A DNA stretch of 64,000 nt from Owenia fusiformis (lineage: Eukaryota > Annelida > Polychaeta > Sabellida > Oweniidae). The translations under genes were made by a program, and so were the position numbers. Below are positions 47,309-58,519 of this stretch, in pieces. The notes beneath the pieces were generated by a model. It was given only the letters and a program-made list of their open reading frames with translations, was not told the origin of the DNA and searched no databases. Within the stretch, counting starts at the first letter, position 1. Each line of letters starts with the position of its first letter. The stretch covers positions 36,118,436-36,182,435 of the forward strand of contig CAIIXF020000006.1 of NCBI GenBank assembly GCA_903813345.2. Reading direction: 5' to 3'.

Positions 47309-47467
47309 GTCGACTTTTGGCTATTGCAACCGAAGATACCTCAAGAAAAACCGGAGGTTGCCAAAGATTTTCTTTGCAAACGAAGTTGGCCGAGGGTACC
47401 ACGAATGTGAAGAGGACGTCTCTAATTGGTCAAAAAGAGAGGCTCGGCATTCTCCGTCAGATTGAAT
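47309..47467 (+). repeat. Inverted repeat flanking the VWC gene, left copy
   Basis: About 160 bp, inverted relative to 49706-49862, roughly 93% identical by eye. In one frame (minus strand here, plus strand at the other copy) both read SDGE-RASL-DQLETSS-HSWYP, then RPTSFAKKIFGNLR, with several third-position silent differences. This hints that it was once coding. I do not recognise the protein. Confidence 0.8.
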
Positions 47468-47655
47468 CGACAAAATTCGGTTGGATGGCTTACCTTCGGC
47501 TGCATGGCCCAACCCCGATTGAATGGAAAATACTGCTGTCCCGTTTGGTGTACCAAACATTGTTGACAGGCTAGTTGTATGAAGCACATACAGACTTTTG
47601 ATATGAAAATATCAATCAAGTCTTCAAATGTGGTTCTGTCATAATAGACAGATGA

Positions 47656-48846
47656 CTACAGTACCTGATAGCACACACCACGATGTGAATCCCAACCAGC
47701 CGGACATCCGTCAGGTTGAACAACTAACTCAGGACATACAGGACAGCATTGCGAAGGTTCTTTTTCAGGGCGTTCACATACAACAGCAGGGCATGACATC
47801 ACCATACAAGTTGCACCTCCGTATAGACCGATTGGATCAAACCCGTCCTCACATGTACAATCTGTGCATGCATCAGGCTTGAAACTTTCCCCAATAACAT
47901 ATGTCACTCCATCATGGGTACATCCTTTTGGTAATTCGGGGCACACAGGACAGCATTCACCTTTTATAAAAACATTCTCACAATCACATTTTAATAATTG
48001 AATCGATAATCCTCATAAATCATGATTTTTATAATACTTCCAAAGTTATATCATGTATTTTTTCTGGAGTGCCAAATTCATTCATTATAACTACTCTCTC
48101 TTTTAAATTATTCAACGTGACAATATTAGTGATATGCATGGATAAGTCATCAAACGACAAAGAATACATAATCATACAACGACATTCACCTTCTAAACGT
48201 ATAGGATCCTTGCATTTTAACTGAGGACAATCTGCTTGACATATTGTACCTCCAGGCTGGCATGTGCATGTATTACAAGAGTCTCTCACATCTACGAATG
48301 AAGTCCCATAGGAATATGCTTTGTTATTGTAAACACAGCCTTCACTTGGTGAACCTACAAGTGAATATGTAATTGAGAAATCACTTGGTGAATCTACAAG
48401 TAAATAATTAAGAAAGGATAACCAATCAAAACGAGACAAATCACCATAATATCCCAATTTTACATTTAAAGAATTATAAGTGGTGCATATATAGCATTTA
48501 GCAACCTGAAGGCTAGTTTAATGCCGCGGTCACGTTTGCTCCGATTTTTACTACGGCGCCCTGCCGATTGGGTGTTTTGTTCAAAATTGTAAAAATAACA
48601 CCCCCAATTCAAGGTGTACAATCCGTTTTGAAGAAGAAATTGTACTGTACCTGTTCTACAGCACAAACTGATCATAGTGTCTCCCTGGTAACATATCGAG
48701 TTTCTAGGGCAAGCCCTTACAGCACTGCAGCGTATCAGCCTCCCACGGCGTGTCATCGGTGACTTGCCCAGTGGACACTGGAACTCTTGGCCAAGCACAA
48801 GGTGAAGGCACACAAGGAATAATAGGGCACGTAACGCTACGGACAT
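47656..48846 (-). CDS. Secreted lustrin-type / VWC-domain protein (3 exons seen)
   Basis: Exons on minus: 48846-48651, 48354-48190, 47960-47656, giving 221 residues to a TAG. GT-AG introns are both phase 1. Signal peptide MSVALRALLFLVCLHLVLGQ. Residues 21-65 hold a cysteine-rich domain with a CP-C-CP-C-CC pattern resembling lustrin-type repeats. Exon 2 and the start of exon 3 give VWC domain 1 with ten cysteines (GCVYNN to ECCPVC). Exon 3 gives VWC domain 2 (GCTHDG to QCCPVC). The protein then ends CPAGWDSHRGVCYQVL. CPAGW-CY is how C-type lectin domains often begin, and CAG-GTACTG at that point could be a splice donor, so the gene may continue. Likely extracellular matrix or binding protein; specific role unknown. 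Confidence 0.8.
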
Positions 48847-49705
48847 CTTAAACAGGTTAATTCTGTTAATCAATTTAAACTTTCTTTTTTAATAGTTCGG
48901 ATGAAATATTTTTTATATTAAGAGAAAAACATAAATTATACAATTAATGAACAAAACTAAATGATTTAAACTCTTGAAAATATTAAGAAAATTAAAATAA
49001 AATTCTTAAAATTGTTTATTTTGTTTTTTTTACACAAATATGATGCAATCCTTGGATCTAAAGAATAAAGGTATCCCAAAAACTGATTACTTTACCTTCA
49101 ATCCTAGGAGTCCAAATATTGTTAAAATTCCATGAGATTCTATTTTTAAAGATTCACTGTAATCAGATTAAACATTGCACTCGTACATTCTATTCATTCT
49201 ATTGAGGACATTATACATTTAAAAGATTAAAAACAAATGATTGAAAAGTTCAAATAATCCAAGGCTAATTAACATTTTTCAAAACCTCGATAGTTTCAAT
49301 GATTCTAATTTAAATGATACAGCAGCTGTTATCAACATCTTAAGGAGGATTAATTAATTCTGGGATGCGTTTCAAGATGAATATCATCACAGATTAATTC
49401 AATAGGTTTAACTATATAATGTGGTTAATTTATTTTAATTGTACTTATAACATGGATTAATACACGACCAAGCGTATTAGCATTGAATACAAAACACAGT
49501 AAAATCTTGTTAAGTGAACACCTATGAATCCGCAATGACCACTGAAGGGAGGATTTTGAAACATAGAGCAAAGGGCATGGAACAATGTTCACTAGAGAGG
49601 TGTTCACTAGCGTAGGCTTTACTGTAAATATCTTTTACATTTTCAAAATTATAAAACTGTATTCAAGAAGAAGTATCCCACACAGTACACTCATACACTT
49701 TGGCA
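48847..49705. other. 5' flank of the VWC gene
   Basis: AT-rich, no other gene seen. It presumably contains the promoter, but I cannot place one. Confidence 0.45.
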
Positions 49706-49862
49706 ATTCAATCTGACGGAGAATACCGAGCCTCTCTTTATGACCAATTAGAGACGTCCTCTCCACATTCATGGTACCCTCGGCCAACTTCGTTTGCAAA
49801 GAAAATCTTCGGCAATCTCCGGCTTTTCTTGAGGTATCTTGGTTTGCAAGCCAAAAGTCGAC
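49706..49862 (-). repeat. Inverted repeat flanking the VWC gene, right copy
   Basis: Partner of 47309-47467 in opposite orientation, 2.2 kb away. Together they bracket the VWC gene. Confidence 0.8.
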
Positions 49863-50128
49863 ACCCGTTTCAAATTTCATCTGGAGGCCAACGTGTAAGA
49901 CTATTATAAGCATAGCCCACGTGTACACCAAGTTTTAGAAGCTGTTAAAGACATGCCTTATCATCGACAACGTACAGGGACAAAATATACCATCGTACAC
50001 TTTAGATGTACGGTGTCACTATTAACTGATTTAAAGGAAAAACAATGATGTAGGTGTGATATAGGTTTTGAAAATGATCATGTTTTATTTCGTGTGTATT
50101 CGATTTGGAAGACATATACCCAGCAAAC

Positions 50129-52320
50129 AGTGACGTCCATGTAACGTCACTCATATGTGGTATATAAGTTCACTGGAGACGTTGTCTATTTCCGTTATAT
50201 AAACGTCAAAGCAACGTAAAATTGTGACATTCAGCAAAACGTCGGTGGATGGTTAAAAAATGACGTTGTAGTAATGTGTTAGTAAAGTTCGAAATTTGTG
50301 CTGGTGTGAAAAACGTAACAATGACGTTGAATTTTTACCAGTTTGGTTCATTTGCAACGTAATATAAACGGTAAAATTTAACGTTGTCGTAACGTTTTTT
50401 AAATGTGTAAAATATTTGTAAGTGCAGGAAACATTACAAAGACGTTGCAGTTCTCACCAAATTGTTTCATTTGCTACGTAATATAAACGGTAAAATTTGA
50501 CGTTGTCGTAACGTGTTTTAAATGTGAAAGATATTTGTAAGTGTAGAAAACGTTACAAAGACGTTGTGTTCTCACCAAATTTGGTACATTTGCTACGTAA
50601 TGTAAACGGTAAAATTTGACGTTGTCGTAACGTGTTTTAAAGGTGAAAGATATTTGTAAGTGTAGAGAACGTTACAAAGACGTTGCACTTCTCACCAAAT
50701 TGTTTCATTTGCTACGTAATATAAACGGTAAAATTTGACGTTGTCGTAACGTGTTTTAAATGTGAAAGATATTTGTAAGTGTAGAAAACGTTACAAAGAC
50801 GTTGTGTTCTCACCAAATTTGGTACATTTGCTACGTAATGTAGACGGTAAAATTTGACGTTGTCGTAACGTGTTTTAAACGTGAAAGATATTTGTAAGTG
50901 TAAAAAACGTTACAAAGACGTTGCACTTCTCACCAAATTGTTTCATTTGCTACGTAATATAAACGGTAAAATTTAACGTTGTCGTAACGTTTTTTAAATG
51001 TGTAAAATATTTGTAAGTGCAGGAAACATTACAAAGACGTTGCAGTTCTCACCAAATTGTTTCATTTGCTACGTAATATAAACGGTAAAATTTGACGTTG
51101 TCGTAACGTGTTTTAAATGTGAAAGATATTTGTAAGTGTAGAAAACGTTACAAAGACGTTGTGTTCTCACCAAATTTGGTACATTTGCTACGTAATGTAA
51201 ACGGTAAAATTTGACGTTGTCGTAACGTGTTTTAAACGTGAAAGATATTTGTAAGTGTAGAAAACGTTACAAAGACGTTGCACTTCTCACCAAATTGTTT
51301 CATTTGCTACGTAATATAAATGGTAAAATTTGATGTTGTCGTAACGTGTTCTAAATGTGAAAGATATTTGTAAGTGTAAAAAACGTTACAAAGACGTTGT
51401 GTTCTCACCAAATTTGGTACATTTGCTACGTAATGTAAACGGTAAAATTTGACGTTGTCGTAACGTGTTTTAAATGTGAAAGATATTTGTAAGTGTAGAA
51501 AACGTTACAAAGACGTTGCACTTCTCACCAAATTGTTTCATTTGCTACGTAATATAAACGGTAAAATTTGATGTCGTCGTAACGTGTTCTAAATGTGAAA
51601 GATATTTGTAAGTGTAAAAAACGTTACAAAGACGTTGCGTTCTCACCAAATTTGGTACATTTGCTACGTAATGTAAACAGTAAAATTTGACGTTGTCGTA
51701 ACGTACTTGTTTTAAATGTGAAAGATATTTGTAAGTGTAGAAAACGTTACAAAGACGTTGCAGTTCTCACCAAATTGTTACATTTGCTACGTAATATAAA
51801 CAGTAAAATTTGACGTTGTCGTAACGTGTTTTAAATGTGAAAGATAATTGTAAGTCTAGGAAACGTTACAAAGTCCTTGTTTTCCCACCAAATTGGTTCA
51901 TTTGCCACGTAGTGAAAATGGCTAATTGTAACGTTGTCAAAACATGGTTTGAATGTGAAAAATATTTGTAATTGTAACACACGTTACAAAGACGTCATTT
52001 TCTGACCAAAATGGTTCATTTTCAACGTAGTGCAAACGGTTAATTTCAACGTTGTCGAAACGTGTTTTCAATTGAAATGTAAAAAAATATTTGTAAGTGC
52101 AGGAAACGTTACAAAAAGACGCTATGTCCTCACGAAATTGGTTTATTTGCAACGTTGTCGAAACAGTTAATTTTGACGTTGACGAAACGGGGTTTAAACG
52201 TGAAAAATACATATACATGTATGTGAAAAAGAACGTGACAAAGACGTTGTGGTCTCAACAAATTCGTTTAATTTGTGACGTGAAGTAAATGTTAAATATA
52301 TAACGAATATACATGTATGC
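50129..52320. repeat. 119 bp ACGT-rich satellite with higher-order structure
   Basis: Unit about 119 bp, containing AACGTTACAAAGACGTTG, CATTTGCTACGTAATATAAA and TTTGACGTTGTCGTAACGTG. Two subtypes mostly alternate: CACTTCTCACCAAATTGTTT and GTGTTCTCACCAAATTTGGT. A rarer variant with CAGGAAACATTACAAAG recurs exactly 595 bp apart (50425 and 51020), that is, five units. The first 200 bp start with CCCAGCAAAC and are not in phase with the array. Units decay steadily from about 51840 rightward. Confidence 0.93.
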
Positions 52321-52689
52321 CTCGAGTTGTGGTAACTTTAAATACTGATCGGTGGAGGCACAGGCATATGTTGGCTCACACAGATGAACTTAACGTGGTA
52401 ATTAAGAGTGAGAGTGGAAATATGATGTAAAGAAAACGTTTCTCCGACGTTGTAATTTTGCCATTGGTTATTGCTGACAAAAGTCTGACGTTCTGTCCCG
52501 GGGGGTTCATTCCAATATACCTCTTAATACCTATGTGCCGCGCCAAAGACCCCCTTTTTGAGCATTTTTTCCATGTCAATTTCCTCTCAAAATTGGAAGT
52601 TTCCATGTATTATTCCTCTCAGAGTTATAAAATTCCATATTTTCTTCCTCTGAACTTCATAGATGTCCATGTCGACTTCCTCTGGAGCT

Positions 52690-52862
52690 TGCCGGTGTAA
52701 AAGAAATTATGGTCCCCTGGGGATTATGGTCCCCTTTCTTAAAGGCCCTTACTGGCCCCGATTGTGGATACGATAATAAGGGAGAGTTGTATTTAGGTCA
52801 CCATATAAATCAATGGAAAGTAGGACCATAATTTGATAGGACCTCCTACCCTTTTACACCGG
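52690..52862. mobile_element. 173 bp MITE, CCGGTGTAAAAG termini
   Basis: CCGGTGTAAAAG at the left and CTTTTACACCGG at the right, with an inner pair ATTATGGTCC / GGACCATAAT. It lies just upstream of the candidate first exon at about 52870. Confidence 0.8.
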
Positions 52863-53644
52863 GACTAAAGTTTGCGAATTATCGGTAAATTGACTAAAAC
52901 TCCACTCTTCCGGCGATTTGTCAGACCTCGGGACAAAAATTTTAGTCCCTTTCAACAAGGGCGAGCGTTACAAACGGAAAGTACATCGTTCGCAAATTTG
53001 ATGTATTTCTCGTTCGGCTTTTTATCGTATTCTGTTCTATCAACCAATAGAAATAGAGGAATTCCCGCGTCGAAATCAACATGGAGGACAGTTCCAAGTT
53101 CAAGAATATTGCTGCTTAAAAGCAACTTGGGAGCCGTACTGCCAGCTTTCGAAGGTAAGAATGATGCATGCATGTTACACAATCACCAAAGGTTAAAATG
53201 AAAGCATTCCATGGCCGGTACTTGCAGCGAGAACACAAATAATCTAATGTGAAAGTTGGGATCGTTTCAATTTTCAAAATTTTTGTCAGTTGAAATTAGA
53301 CTTTTGAATATTCTGATATTTGAATCGATGTTATTGATTTTCAATTTCATCACGATTTTCAATCATAATTCCTGGTTCATAATTTTCGTTAGGTCAATTA
53401 CAAGGGGTCCAGGGGTCAATTAACCATCAGCGACTTTCAAGTCAGATCCGGTCCCTGGGATCTGGCGCAGAGGTGTTGATTGGATGGTGAAGTGTTTATG
53501 GCAAATGGTTTATGCAGTTATCTTAATCTTGATGGTGATCTCTGTTAGATCATGGTTAGATCTACCTCTTTCAAAGAATAGACATTGCCCGGGGAGTCAG
53601 TGATTGCCTTTAGCCTGATAGATAATCATGATGGCAGAAATACA

Positions 53645-54510
53645 GAAATACACAAACATGTATCAGTTTCATATGCTTTAGAAAATGTACATGTTTGCGA
53701 ACAAATAGTTCAGAAGACAATAGAATCGTCGATTTAATTCCTCACTTAAGTTACATAAACGGTTTTTTCGAAAAACAGTTAAGATCTGCACTTTTAACCC
53801 GAACCGTTTGTGTAAAGTTGGGGACAAAAATAAATCTCAACCCTCAAAAGTTGTCAAAATGAGCTAAATTCTAAGTTTCATGTCTCAAACTCTCCCAAGT
53901 GGTAGAAAAATAATTCCCATCCACTTTAAGTAGCACAATAAATGAATCCAAAGCCTCATACCTGCAAATGATGGATAAATCCCTACCAAATCGGACTAAT
54001 GTTTTCATGAATCGCCATGTTTGTGATCCAAGGACGATTGACTCCCAGAATGCAACATCAAGTAACCTTATTTATTCGTGACGTATTTCAAAACGGCGGA
54101 ATGGCATTTTGAAAGCTGACACGTGTCATGTTGCATTCTGGGAGCCAACCCACATTGCGGCGTAATCTGGCTCCTAAATCACCTCAACATTTGAAGAGTC
54201 GGCATTAACATGTGAATTCCACATCAAATTTTTAAGTTCTTATTTGTCATTATGGACACAAATTCCACTATATCTGGACTTACTATGACGGAGAAAATAG
54301 AGCACTGAATACACTGAGGTAAGAATTTATTACATATGCGACAACATGTAATTTCCATAGGTTTTGTAATTCTTTATGCCCCCCACTGTAACTTAAGTGA
54401 GGAATTAAATCGATGATTCTGTTGTCTTCTGAGCTATGCCTATTTTTCGCAAACATGTTCATTTTCTAAAACATATGATGCTGATACATGTTTGTGAGAA
54501 AAAATGTTGT
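53645..54510. mobile_element. MITE with about 110 bp inverted arms and nested inverted pair
   Basis: CACAAACATGTATCAG, then GAAAATGTACATGTTTGCGA, then TTAATTCCTCACTTAAGTTA at the left; the complement at 54365-54510. Inside, CTCCCAGAATGCAACAT (54041) pairs with ATGTTGCATTCTGGGAG (54128). Outer ends are not sharply defined. Confidence 0.75.
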
Positions 54511-54884
54511 GGGGATTCTGCCTACAATGCGTGAAATAAGGAAAAAAGAAAATCGTACCTTCGACGTTCCGACATTTTGTTACCAAAATGAACCGTTTCC
54601 GTAACCAGTGTAATGGAGCGGATCACCAGTGAATAGATAGCATACTATATTTAGGGAGTTCTTTAATTTTTTTGAAAATAACATGGCAGAGAAGCATTGA
54701 AATATGAGGTCACAGATATGATAGCTAAACTACAAAACAAACTAAAATAAACAAAAGTAAGAACATGTATAAATGTTTCTATTTTTACATGTTCTGGTTC
54801 AATGTGGTCCTTTAATTGCTTATTTTTTAGATTCAGAGAAGTTCCAAACATTCAAAATTTTACTGTAATCTCATCTACTCTACG

Positions 54885-55035
54885 ACCCCCACTTAAATTT
54901 GTAAAAAACATAAGTGGGGGTAACCAAACTCGTCTGGCCCTGTTATCCACTCCCTGATTCTGAAATGTCGTAGACCAACAACGTCAGGCGTAGATAACTG
55001 GGCCATACAGGTTTTTGTTAAAGTGGGGGTAGAAT
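54885..55035. mobile_element. About 150 bp inverted-repeat element, ACCCCCACTT termini
   Basis: TCTACGACCCCCACTTAAA at the left against TTAAAGTGGGGGTAGAA at the right. An additional AAGTGGGGGT inner copy at 54911 can pair with the left arm instead. The same CTAAGTGGGGGTTAAG motif occurs alone at 41909. Confidence 0.65.
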
Positions 55036-55550
55036 GCGATAAATCGCATGATGAATGGTCTCTCTTATTCTCTTATTTTTAACATGGGAAATCGTCACTT
55101 CAGCAAATTCACATGTCATTTATTTATGTTCCAAAATTCACCCTATGCAGACAGAGCCTGTGGGAAATATTGGGTGCGGAGCAAATGAGCGGAGGGTGCT
55201 GAGCTAACGGTCATTTTTGAAAAAATTCTTTCAAAATCATGCAGTTTTCACCATTTTGAGCACTTCTCAAGTGATTTTGTCCATATTTGGGCCAAAATTG
55301 TCAAATGTGAACCCCCCTGGAAATTTTTGAAAAATGAACCCCCCTTGGCAAATCCTGGCTACGGGCCTGATTATTATTGATATTTATATTTTTTAATCGA
55401 AATGGTGTTTGTTATAAGCACACGCCTTTTAACAATTGATAGAGACTGAAAAGTGTATTTCATCTTCAGCAAATCTGAAATTAAGCTTTGTTTTTATTGA
55501 TCGAATTCAATGAAAGTTAATTTCTTTTAAGTTAAGTTAACTTTTATCAG

Positions 55551-56205
55551 CCTTTAAAAAAACTACTATTGTCATCTGTTTTTCCATCTTAGTGTACAAT
55601 AGTTCTCTACTCTGTTTTCAGAAGTAGGAGATGAACCAGATTTTTGTAGCTTTCATCCATGATAACCCTGAGACCTTGTTGGTTGTGTTTAGATGATGGT
55701 GTTTCATACTAATCAGGTATATTATTTCATCGTTTGATTTAATTAACTTGCATCATTTGTGGCTCTTTGCTTCAGAAAGTATTCATTTGTATTTAATGCA
55801 GTTATTATTTAACTTTCACAGTTTCACAGCAAATGAGATACTGTAAATTGCTTTAATTTGGTGCTATTTAATTTGGCGCCCTGTGCAAATTTTAAAAGTA
55901 TGACTGCTATATAATTAAGTTCTTTTAAAAGGTTTGAACTTAATCCTGATTGACACAATGTTAAAACATCTCAGTAGATTTACTCATCATATTCACAATT
56001 TAAAGGTCTTATCTTAATCAATACAATTTGAAATAAAAGTATAAAATAAAGTAACAGTCTTTTAAAGTACTACTATTGTCCTCTATTTTCCCATCTACCT
56101 ATTCTGTTTTCAGGATTGTTATAGCCTTCACCCATGATAACCCTGAGATGATTTTGGCTGTGTTGAGATGAGTGGTGTTATGCTAATCAGGTAGGCCTAT
56201 ATTAT
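55551..56205. repeat. Tandem duplication of a 150-185 bp segment
   Basis: 55551-55735 and 56060-56205 share ACTACTATTGTC, TTTTCCATCT, CTGTTTTCAG, CATGATAACCCTGAGA and CTAATCAGGTA in order. Conserved splice-like signals at both edges of the core suggest exon duplication. Confidence 0.65.
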
Positions 56206-57694
56206 TTCTAGAGGTGTCACACTGACCCGAAGTTGACCTGCCATATTTTATCTCAGAAAGTTAAGAGTCATTCTCAGGTATCTACTTTCCTACCGTTCCA
56301 ACATTTCAAATTATTATCCAATAGAATATTTTAATAAATAGATCTCTAGTTAAATCATTGGATGAAGATTATGAGAGTCAACGAAGGAATGTTTTGGCTA
56401 TATGATTCTACTGTAGAAATACAAAAGGATAGTACAAAAAGCTACTAGGGATCTATAAACAGATGAGCATAGGGATTGTTTTACCCCAGAGTAGTCCCAA
56501 AAAGTCTCCTGAGACAAAGATCAGATCTGGTGGAAGAAAGATTACACCCTCAGGTGCATTTTCAGATAACCAACTAATAAAATGTTTATACTACAAGTCT
56601 CTAAAATATTTCAGACAAACTAGCAGTACAAGCAGAATGGAACATTTGACGGTTTGGAAGTTAGGCAGTCTAGAGTCCTCTGAGCTTGGGGAGTTGCGAG
56701 GAAAGTGACTTCGGTAAGTCCAGGTTAATCTATTATTCATTATAGAAGTATTTTATATATATTAAGTTTACAGCAGAATCAAATCTAGCAAGATCCTTGT
56801 CATTCTATTCTAAAAATATAAAGTGCAGACTTTACTTCAGGAATACTAGAGTATTTTACCAAAGAATTTTACAATTATGTATTTTATTTTATATATATGG
56901 CTTCCATATTTATATTTGGAAGAATTTAAAAATTTTCCCGATTTTCGCACTTTTAATCCTCAATAACTTACTGATTTACAACACATTGTAGACCTTTGAG
57001 ACATATTGTATCTGAGATTGTAAAGAATAGATCGCTAGCTCAATTTTGGTTGAAAATGACACTGCAAAATATACAGAGTGGGTATGGGTATACAGGTTAC
57101 ATTTCATACTTTTCAATAGATTGATTTTTTCCAGGAAAATGTCCAAAAACAAGCAGAAATGGCAATGTGTTAAACATGCAACCAGGGAAACAACGACTGA
57201 GCTGTACAAGTCATTTGAAAAAACATTTGGAAAGTGATGAGGACCAATGAGAGCTCATGCTTTCAAGGAAAAATGAACACTTAGCATAAACAATATCTGT
57301 TCCGAGAAGCAAGCCAGTTTGAATTAAATTTTTACCTCTATGACAAGTAACGGGACAGTACTTTTAAGATTGCATAGATATAATGGCTTCATATCTGAAA
57401 CATGCAATTTTTCTAGATTTATTCCCAACTTAAAATGGTCATTATTGCTTTTTGAAAATCAATACCATGTTAACTAATAGAGCATTTGTTCAAGCTCAAA
57501 TTAGAATATTTATTCATTCCCGTTCAGAAAAATAACAATATAACCCCTAAACAGTTAGGCTATAGATAATTACATTCATAGTAAAGGGGGTGAATAGATC
57601 TGCCGAGATCTGGGCACAATCTCGGAAATGAAATATCGAAATATCATCAAAGTTAATCCCATACTTAGTAGTGTTATAGGTAAATAACATGCGG

Positions 57695-58080
57695 GAATAT
57701 AATTGATATCTGAGTTGAGCGGGAGATATACAAGGGTTATGTACTGGGAGGTTTTGGATACAGGTTTTATCCCAAGGGAAATATGTGTATATCCCGACGG
57801 ACCGCAGGGATCAAGGGATATACACATATTTCCCGAGGGATAAACCCTGTATCCAAAACCGACCGTACATAACAGATGTATTTCATACCTACTGATGTTC
57901 TTGGTACGTCATATACCTTATAAAGTTCCAAAATTCAAAAATATACTTAAGATACACATTTTCTTGGTGTTTTAAAGTGGTTTTTAAGTTTCTGAGATTA
58001 TCAAACTCATAAATGTGAAAATCTTTTTTTTTTAAATGTGAAAAAAAATTTGGGGAAAAATGGGAAATTTCAATGCATAT
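57695..58080. mobile_element. Foldback-type element with 46 bp stem (solo copy)
   Basis: Stem 57750-57795 against about 57815-57860, 43 of 46 bases paired, loop GACGGACCGCAGGGATCAA. It is followed by CGACCGTACATAACAGATGT and a CCTTATAAAGTTCCAAAATT tail shared with the copy at 18380-20060. It is related to the palindrome at 62165-63092 through GGGTTATGTACTGGGAGGTT and the CGACCGT step. Confidence 0.75.
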
Positions 58081-58500
58081 TTAATTCTCATAATCTACTA
58101 AGTATAGGATAAATCAGTTATTAAATGCTCGATCTTTGATACAGTGTATACCCCTCAGTAAATACAATATAGTCACGATTTATTAGTTAAAATATGCCTA
58201 ATTCAATTTTAAGACAAGCCAGAACGGCAAATCTCCCCTGCCCCTTAACCGTTTAGGGGTTAATAAAATACTCAATAAAACTTATTAACGATAGGATAGA
58301 TTTTTGATAGATGACATACGAGACTGTAATTATATTTAAGTTCAATTCTGTGTGTCAATATTCTCTATTTGGATGCTCAAAAAAGTTCTTGTGTATTAAC
58401 TCATTAATTATTGGAAAAACAATATACATTTGTTAATAAGTCAAAGCATAAGTTAGTTGTGTTTTACCTTCACATGTGAAAATGTTAGGCTTAGTGTGTT
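58081..58500. other. Gene-free stretch
   Basis: No gene recognised. AT-rich transition into the degenerate edge of the 190 bp satellite. Confidence 0.5.
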
Positions 58501-58519
58501 ATATATAATTTTACTGAAC

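Larger units (their letters stand above)
52870..57240 (+). ncRNA. Candidate spliced non-coding locus
   Basis: Tentative. 52870-53155 is richer in CpG than its surroundings and ends in a strong donor (GAAG, then GTAAGA at 53156). Its best ORF is only 12 codons. Two duplicated exon-like blocks follow: about 55621-55713 and 56115-56192. Each has CTGTTTTCAG as acceptor and AATCAG-GT as donor, and shares CATGATAACCCTGAGA. Another acceptor (TTTTTTCCAG at 57124-57135) precedes a 34-codon frame. I could not join these into a long protein. It could be an lncRNA, the 5' end of a gene outside the window, or chance. Confidence 0.3.

Noticed and set aside
47317-47574. Plus-strand ORF with possible zinc-finger (THAP-like) look
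   Set aside because: The Cys/His spacing does not fit THAP, and the opposite-strand frame shows the more coding-like substitution pattern.
52872-53201. 109-residue ORF at the candidate first exon
   Set aside because: Crosses the strong donor at 53156, and an equally long antisense frame exists, so coding is doubtful. I prefer a non-coding exon.
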